Shown: piece by piece, positions 57,667-64,000 of the stretch
How positions within the stretch are numbered: the stretch's first letter is position 1
How the letters are laid out: the number at the start of each line of letters is the position of its first letter
Assembly: GCA_003008705.1 (NCBI GenBank)
Contig: PDUO01000006.1
Span: forward strand, 257,295 to 321,294
Reading direction: 5' to 3'
From: Pezicula radicicola
Lineage: Eukaryota; Ascomycota; Leotiomycetes; Helotiales; Dermateaceae
DNA length: 64,000 nucleotides
Notes under the pieces: generated by a model
What the model was told of the DNA's origin: nothing
What the model saw: only the letters and a program-made list of their open reading frames with translations
Database searches by the model: none
Position numbers and translations under genes: made by a program

Positions 57667-58000
57667 GGTGGTGAAGATGGAGAAATGTCGAGGTTCAGTA
57701 GTGGTTGTCCGGTTACGAACGCACGCGACACAATCTGGCGGATCTCAAAATAGACCATCACCGCACCAGGTCCCAGGCCAGGACGATTGCATCGCTTAGT
57801 AGGCAGTCAAGTCTGACCTGGTCTCACGAAGACCCTTTGAGTTCAGTTGAACGTCGAAGTCAGTCACTGGCTGTCACAGAAGAACTATCTCTCCCATCTC
57901 ATCTCATTTATTACTTGCATAGCAGAGTCAAACTGGGGCAGGAATCACTTTGAAAGTAGCTTCCCAGATAAGTTCACTTGATTAAAGGAGTATGAGCCAT
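57667..58000. other. Intergenic spacer
   Basis: No gene seen. It includes the probable 3' UTR of the epoxide hydrolase gene. Confidence 0.45.
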
Positions 58001-58990
58001 CTACAAGCTGGCTTTAGCGTTAACATGTCCTCCCAGGAACTCCTTCAAATATCGATTCACTTCAGCTGGCTTCTCCCAGAGCGCCCAATGGCTAGCGTTG
58101 ACTTCACCCCTTGTTAAGCTTCTAAAATGCTTCTCCATACCGGCTGACATCGCTGGAGGCAATGCTGCATCCCTCGTTCCCGCAATGAACAGTGTCGGCA
58201 TATCAAACTTGGGAAATTCCTCAAGAGCGGCAAACTCCTTCTCGTCTTCGAAGTTATACTCCCCGTTCCGGTACCAGTTGGTAGGTCCATGAATTCCATG
58301 GATCGCATAGCGTTGTGTGTAAAAATCCAACTCGTCCTTGCTCAAAAGCGGCGTATGCCCTAGAGTTGGAAGCACGTCGAACTTGGCGCCAGTAGATACA
58401 TCGAATCCAGGTTCGCCATTTGGTCCCTTTCCTCCATACAAGGCGTTCAAGAATTGCCTGATTTTTTCTTCTCCAACAATGTTGCTGTCGACATCCGGAC
58501 CCTGGAATTGAAGCTGGTACTTGAAATTTGGGAGTACGGTCATGGGTATGTATTCACTTCGTGGTGGACCGAATGGTGTACAGACGCTGAAAAGAGCTGA
58601 TATTAATTTAGGGTAACGCATGGCAGTCCGGTACACAATGGCTCCTCCCCAGTCATGGCCTCCCAAGATAATCTGAGGCGCATCGAGTTGGCGCGCCAAT
58701 TCTGCCAAGTCGTCGGCAGCACGCTTGTAGGTATAAAAGCTTGCAGAGTCTGGTGCGTCTGTACCCCCGTAGCCCATCATATCTGGGCAGACAACGCGAA
58801 GGCCAAGAGAGAGGAGCAGAGGAACTTGGTAGCGCCAACCGAAGGACATATCGGGGAAGCCATGGATGAGAAAAACGGTTCCAGTGCGGGGAACAGTGGG
58901 CTCAGAGAGCATATACTCGTAGGTCAAACCATTGAGGGTTGCTTTCTTGAATTGAAATCGAGAATCGGTGGGGGTAAGCTTGTCGGCCAT
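58001..58990 (-). CDS. Epoxide hydrolase-like alpha/beta hydrolase
   Basis: A single-exon 329-residue enzyme. It has oxyanion-hole HGFPD (residues 43-47), nucleophile Asp113 in GGHDWGG, acid Asp in AGTRDAALPP and base His in ASHWALWEKP. WRYQVPLLLSLGLRVVCPDMMGYGGTD is typical of soluble epoxide hydrolases, with the lid domain in between. Nucleophilic Asp (not Ser) argues for epoxide or haloalkane hydrolysis; fungal relatives mostly open xenobiotic or lipid epoxides to diols. An in-frame ATG at 59047 would add 19 residues (MINPTTTQKLE...). I prefer 58990 because MADKLTPTDSRFQF matches the usual start and has an A at -3 and G at +4. Confidence 0.88.
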   Translation of the reverse strand: MADKLTPTDSRFQFKKATLNGLTYEYMLSEPTVPRTGTVFLIHGFPDMSFGWRYQVPLLLSLGLRVVCPDMMGYGGTDAPDSASFYTYKRAADDLAELARQLDAPQIILGGHDWGGAIVYRTAMRYPKLISALFSVCTPFGPPRSEYIPMTVLPNFKYQLQFQGPDVDSNIVGEEKIRQFLNALYGGKGPNGEPGFDVSTGAKFDVLPTLGHTPLLSKDELDFYTQRYAIHGIHGPTNWYRNGEYNFEDEKEFAALEEFPKFDMPTLFIAGTRDAALPPAMSAGMEKHFRSLTRGEVNASHWALWEKPAEVNRYLKEFLGGHVNAKASL

Positions 58991-60991
58991 GATGAAGTCC
59001 TGTTTGTCGTGAGTTTCTAACTTCTGAGTTGTGGTGGGGTTAATCATGAGGAAAGAGATCGGAGAAATAAAGTAGACTGGGGCTTACAAGGCTCGGATCA
59101 GCAATGGCTAATACTTCGCTGAAGGTTGATTGGTAGGACGATATCTCCGATAAAGCTAGCGTGAGAAAGAAAGGGAATGCAAACAAGAGGCATTGAAGCT
59201 CTTATTATACACCGCAAGAGACAACAATATCGCGCGAAGTGGGGTGTTTGACTTGAGCCTCGGTGCAAATAAAAAATTTATGTACCTTTCGTACAAGTAC
59301 CGGTACAGTATGCTTTCGGGCTCACTTATGCTCCGACAGAGATCCTTATTACTCGTACAACTAATAACTCTTTGCCTGACCTGCAGCTTTTATCATTTCG
59401 TTTCATAATGTGCTCGTACCACACGCAGACGTTGACTATGTTTGTGTGATTGGATTGGTGCACCACTGTTCCTGTTCATGCAACTCACCGAGTGGGCCTG
59501 AACGTCGAGTTGTAGCCGGCGTCACCGCTCTCCGAGCTTCCAATGATGAAATGCTTCTTGGATAGCGGGTGGTGTGGAATCCTTTCAAAAGCCCAAATCA
59601 TAGTAGTGATACTTGTCTTGAATTTACGAGCCTATTGAAGCCAGGTACTTCAAAAGATGCCGAGGCTCCACTAGGTACCTTGGTTAAACCATGACAGTAC
59701 TGTTCGTCGTAATATAGACAGCGTTTCGCAGGGATACGCGGGCTCACTCTGTTATAGGTAGAGTCGATTGATAGAAGCTTGACAAGAGATAATTTGTACC
59801 TCTGTGCTTCACACTCAAGTGATATCCAAAGTTAAGCCTTCGGTGCAGCTGCCTCGAATCCGCAGTGAGCTCAAGAGCGTCCGCAAGTTCTTCTGTTGGC
59901 CAATAATTTCATTGTTTGTCTGCTGGACTAGATTCGTAGCTCATCTTCCCATCTTTGATATTCGTGGTGTTCCAACGGCGGAAGCTTATTTAGCTCTTAT
60001 GGTTCTCACAGCATTCGGTCAATCGTCATAGGCTCCAAGCGCGATTTGATGTGCTGCACAGCTGAGCAGATATGGAGCATGGTCGATGACAGCACGGCAT
60101 CGGTTGGTTGATTGTTCAATGACGCCTCAGTTAGTCATAATGGCGGTTACAATTCGATAGATATCGAGACGGCCTAGGGAAGGCCTGGTAGGGAAGGCCC
60201 GACAGGGAAGGCACCAAGACGGTTGAGTCGTTAGAGGCTCGCGATAGAAATCTTCGAAGACACCGAGGTTAGGAGAGGAATCTCAGCTTACCTAAGGGTT
60301 CCTGGAATCTGCTTGACAAAGCTTCGTTCGGTATGGAAGAGCTTCGGGTAAACCCCTTCTAGTCCAGGTCATGCTGATCCCGTGATTAAAACCCCTCTAC
60401 AACCTGAACCACCTCATCCCGTCTGTTTCGAAGGGCGAAGCTCAACTTTTCACTTCCTCCTCTTTGCCCAAAACTAGAGATGGGTTGACCAATTCTTCTC
60501 CAGCCATGTGGTTTTACATAAATATATCTTCATCGTGTCTAGCTAGGTCGTCGTATGGTCAATGCACCGCTATGATGATCATGAGATGTGGATCATCTCC
60601 GTTGTCTTGAAGTTTGTCTCCTTTCTGATTCAGATCAAAGTCCACCTGTCTTCATTCTATCGTTATCTTCTTTCTGTCCTTCGGTCTGATATTCAAGGAA
60701 ATCAAGGATCCATGGAGTGAGAATCTTTAGACCTCACTCATCCCTTTTGCTGGGTGCCAAAATGCCTGTTCATTTGTGCGCGTCTTGCCCCACATTATTC
60801 TTGTGAAGCAGGCTCTCCTGAATTCACCTACCCTGGGGTCTTTGTGTCAATTTTGAATTGTCCTTTTGAAATCTCGTGGTGGGAGCGGAAGTGAAGCAGA
60901 TAGAGCGAGAGGAAGGCCAAGACGTTGCTATTTACTTTCTTCACGCTACAATCAAGACTACAATACCATTAGGACAAGGCTGGCCCTCGAT
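58991..60991. other. Divergent intergenic region of 2 kb
   Basis: Between the epoxide hydrolase and glycosyltransferase-like genes. No gene recognised. A spaced repeat, AGGGAAGGC at 14-base intervals, lies at 60176-60212. The last 300 bases are pyrimidine-rich and may be the leader of the right-hand gene. Confidence 0.45.
60176..60212. repeat. Three AGGGAAGGC copies at 14-base spacing
   Basis: The nine-base core is perfect in all three copies; the five-base spacers differ. Confidence 0.8.
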
Positions 60992-62764
60992 ATGCTCCCT
61001 CATTCTTCGTCCCGAGTCTGGCCACTCCAGGTCGCTCGAAGACACAGATATCTCTACGCAGCAGTTGCACTCACCATCTTCTATACGGTGCTCTTCGAGT
61101 ACCGATATGGGCCCCGCAATTACAGATCCCCTAGCTCAAATGGCTTGTCCTCCACAGGCCTTGCTGAGCTCGAGCCGGAGCCCGTCATCGAGCCATTCGA
61201 GATTGAGGGACCACACGAAATAGGACCTCTCCAGCGGCTTTGCAATGAGACCATATTTACTCCGGGCCTCATTTTCATTTGCGACAATAATTCTGGCGGG
61301 ATAGGCAACATGCGAAATTACATTCTCACATGCATCCGCTATGGTATAGCTGCTGGTGCTTCAGGACTCACAATCCCAAAAATACAGAAAAGAGATGACG
61401 ATAACCTTGGAGATCTTTTCACAGGGGCCCAACCATTCGGTTATCTCTTCGATGAAGAATACTTTAGAAATTCTTTGGGTCAAGCTTGTCCTCAAATAAC
61501 ACTATATCAAAACATTACGGAGATTGAAGATTATAATGAGATCCGTTCCATCAAAACGGCTCGTTTTAAGACCATGGGTAAGGCTTCCCAGCAAGATTAT
61601 CCATTCAAGGCCCACTAATCATTACTCCTAATTCGTGTTTAAGCTGCTCCTTAGCTATCTAGACCAAGTACGCTAACATCCAGTTTTTCACATACAGACG
61701 GTCTTGTCAGCAATGACGGAGTATTAGATGACCGGGTATGCAACATATTATGTTCTCGTACACTTCAAACACTTTTGTCACGACTCTGAGAGGGTGTCTC
61801 ATAACTGTTCATGACAGTTGTTCTTGCTCTTTGTGGAAATCATGTACTAATTTTGTGAAAGGGAGGAAACAGGCATCTAGTCACATTTAGGCGGGACTTC
61901 TATAGATGGTTAAATAAAAAGAACGCAGTGCCCTCACTGCATAAGCCCGTTTCTATCAGATTGAAGTGGGCAACGTTTTTCGAATGGGATGTTGCACGCG
62001 ATGGCCAAGAGTTCGCCAATACGTTTGGTAGGATATTGAAGATACGGCCAGATATTATAGAGCTTGCCAAAAAGGTGATGGACGAGCTTGCAATATACTC
62101 GGAGGCTGTCTATGAGAACGGGATGATAGAGGAAGGGGAGGATGGCCTCCCAGTTATGAGCTACCTTGGGGTTCATTTGAGAACAGAATCTGACGCACTG
62201 GGTTTCTGGCCTAGCTATGAAGTCCAAAGCAATGCCTACCTGGATATTAACAGCGGGCCCGACTTACTTTATAAATATGCTTACTTGGCTTCAGGGAGCG
62301 CCAACGAAACGAACCGGTTCAAAACAAAGGCTTGGAACAGACAACAACTCAACGTCACCTCTAAATTACATCTTCTGAAAGGAGAAGATCTGAAGCAGCT
62401 CAGGAGATTGTCCTGGGATCAGCAAGCTCTAGTGGACTATCTGGTCCTTCTGAAAAGTACGCACTTTGTGGGATGCTCTTTCTCTTCGTTCGCCCATAAT
62501 ATTGCGCTGAGAAGACATCTTTTGACGGAAGGGTATCATTCAAGACCTTGGCAGATGCCAACAGATGGACTGAGTACATTGGTTGGGAGAATGCGGCATT
62601 ACTTTTCGGACTGGATGTTCATACAAGGAACAAGTATGTATTGATGGATTCAAATCCTATCCCGACAGAAGTCGAAGTGGTGTGGCGCACTAGCCTCACA
62701 ATACCTTAATCCACTCATTCTAGGAGAAGTCATGCTAACATAGAAATCAATAGTGTGGCCTTGA
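60992..62764 (+). CDS. O-fucosyltransferase-like type II membrane protein
   Basis: Exons 60992-61577, 61698-61735, about 61873-62633 and 62754-62764. The cytosolic tail is short, and a membrane anchor at residues 20-37 (YLYAAVALTIFYTVLF) points to the Golgi. The lumenal part has GLIFICDNNSGGIGNMRNYI, a GDP-sugar-site-like opening, and later SYLGVHLRTESDALGFWPSY, the HLRxExD block typical of GDP-fucose protein O-fucosyltransferases, then VGCSFSSFAHNIALRRH. The last intron (GTATGT donor, GCTAACA branch) replaces the apparent end with TMWP. The join of exon 2 to exon 3 is unresolved: exon 2 ends in phase 0 at CGG before GTATGC, but the exon 3 frame (HLVTFRRDFYRW) needs two carried-over bases, so either an unseen splice site or a one-base lesion is present. 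Donor sugar and acceptor unknown. Confidence 0.72.
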
Positions 62765-63275
62765 AATCAAGGTAGATTTTCAGTCAGGAACCAATCTATC
62801 GAAACAGAAATGCAGAGGCTCTGTTAATATGAACGGGAATAAGTCATTCAACACGAGTGCAGATGCTGCTATGTACAACTATGAATAATAAATAACTGTA
62901 CAATTCCCACTGAGTACCACAAGCCTTAAATAAAAAACTTGAATTAAGTGAGCTATTCAGATCAAGTTATTCAAATTAAGTGTATTACTTGATTAAGAGA
63001 CCTTATACTCCTATGTAAATTTTATTTCAGACGCTTAGATATAATATATGGTTACGTGGAAACAGCTTTTCAGGTTCCATTTGAGAGCTCCAGTGATAAG
63101 AAGAGAAGTGATGTATGGTGATGTTATTGTACGCGACGGCTGACTCAGAATGGAGAGATAGAAAACATCCCGCGGCAGCCCCTCATGCCTCCTCCAAAGA
63201 AATACAACACCAAGAACGGCCTTTTCAAGTCAACCCCGAGCTCTTCAATTCTTTTCTCGAATACAATTTTAAAGT
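62765..63275. other. Intergenic spacer
   Basis: AT-rich spacer with no gene recognised. It includes the 3' UTR of the glycosyltransferase-like gene and the promoter of the GST gene. Confidence 0.5.
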
Positions 63276-64000
63276 ATGTCGCTAATTACTTTGTACGACA
63301 TCCCATCTAAGGGACCCCAGCGTACTTGCTGGTCTTTAAACCCATGGAAGAGTATGCCACGTCAAGTCGCCATTCTCCGCATGATCATCAGAGTACTAAT
63401 TTATCACCAGCACGAATGATTCTCAATTACAAAGGTCTTGACTACCAAACCATTTGGCTAGAATACCCAGACATAGCACCAACATTTAAATCACTGTAAA
63501 CGATCCATCAACCACACCTAAACCCCACCTCAACACCCCACGCACTAACATACAGTGATCCAGAAACATCCCCCCAAACCCCCCCTCAGCATCACCAAGA
63601 CCCTACACAAGTCCTGCTATCCACCTCCCGCAAAAAAACACAAACAGCTACATAATGTCCTCCGACAAAATAGCCACCACACTCGAAGAAACTTATCCCT
63701 CACCAACCTATCAATCCCTGCACCTCGATTCCCCCCAACTAACAGAAGTGACCACTGCTCTCTCTAAGATTATGGAACCTTTGATACCTGTATGGATGCC
63801 TTTTATTCCTAAAAATCTTTTGAGTGAGGTATCAGCTGAGTATTTTGAACGTACTCGTGCTGAGAGGTTTGGTTGTACTCTTGAGGAGTTGAACCAGAGG
63901 AAGGGTGGGGAGGGAGCTTGGAAGGAGGCGGAGGGGGGGTTGACGGAGATCCAGGAGATTTTTGAGAGGGTTAAGGGGGATTTTGTTTTGGGTGATGTTG
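63276..64000 (+). CDS. Glutathione S-transferase-like protein (5' part, runs off the window)
   Basis: Exons 63276-63351, 63411-63495 and 63564 to beyond 64000; about 199 residues visible. The N-terminal thioredoxin-like domain reads MSLITLYDIPSKGPQRTCWS, then TRMILNYKGLDYQTIWLEYP and, after splicing, SLNIPPNPPSASPRPYTSP with the cis-Pro region and SYIMSSDKIATTLEE for the glutathione gamma-Glu site. The C-terminal helical domain begins TEVTTALSKIMEPLIPVW and includes EYFERTRAERFGCTLEELNQ, characteristic of a fungal GST group sometimes called GstA/Ure2-like. The active-site residue is not obvious (Ser/Cys candidates near PQRTCWS). A role in conjugation or detoxification is inferred. Confidence 0.85.

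Noticed and set aside
59804..60031. Plus-strand open frame with a hydrophobic segment
   Set aside because: Starts at a non-ATG codon and shows no conserved features; probably chance.

Overview
The window is eukaryotic nuclear DNA from a filamentous ascomycete (Pezizomycotina). Nearly every gene carries short introns of about 45-145 bases, usually with GT donors, CTAAC/CTGAC-like branch sites and AG acceptors. The proteins are typical of moulds: secreted intradiol dioxygenase, cytochrome P450, fungal-type GST, 2EXR-domain proteins and Cdc42 with the fungal N-terminus. The expanded and decaying 2EXR family and the Myb/SANT-like hypothetical suggest Leotiomycetes (Helotiales), but that placement is inference.

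Layout. 0.8-2 kb: secreted intradiol dioxygenase. 2.6-4.1 kb: broken HELAH-motif metalloprotease-like gene. 5-9.3 kb: Drs2-type P4-ATPase flippase, divergent from a CRIPT homologue (9.7-10.2 kb). 10.7-11.9 kb: 2EXR pseudogene. 12.5-13.4 kb: membrane-anchored prolyl 4-hydroxylase-like enzyme. 13.9-15.4 kb: secreted agmatinase. 16.1-17.0 kb: CDC42. 18.0-18.6 kb: Vma22-like V-ATPase assembly factor. 18.6-25 kb: AT-rich, gene-poor tract with one damaged and one intact 2EXR gene. 25-28 kb: DNA ligase I, divergent from cytosolic asparaginyl-tRNA synthetase (29.3-31.3 kb). 34.3-36.8 kb: four-RRM Mrn1/Nrd1-type protein. 37.5-42 kb: co-oriented P450 and type-B carboxylesterase. 42.8-44.6 kb: divergent pair of splicing genes, pinin-domain protein and PHF5A/Rds3. 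45.3-47.2 kb: glycogen-binding (AMPK-type CBM48) protein with a long acidic tail and hydrophobic C-terminus. 48.6-50.0 kb: Iwr1. 50.3-51.2 kb: Myb/SANT-like hypothetical. 51.2-55.6 kb: gene-free stretch with a GAA-rich purine tract. 55.6-56.7 kb: secreted protein of unknown function. 58.0-59.0 kb: epoxide hydrolase. 61-62.8 kb: O-fucosyltransferase-like type II membrane protein. 63.3 kb to the end: start of a fungal GST.

Most of the window is housekeeping: lipid flipping, polarity, DNA joining, tRNA charging, splicing, Pol II import and V-ATPase assembly. It is interspersed with accessory metabolism (P450/esterase, GST, epoxide hydrolase, dioxygenase, agmatinase). Three decaying accessory genes lie in the first 21 kb. 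The points most worth following are the CBM48 protein with a C-terminal membrane-anchor-like segment, an AUG-less mitochondrial-presequence-like extension on DNA ligase I, the 2EXR decay series, the PHF5A/pinin head-to-head pair, and unusually short first coding exons. Exon boundaries were worked out by eye from reading frame, splice sites and family conservation.
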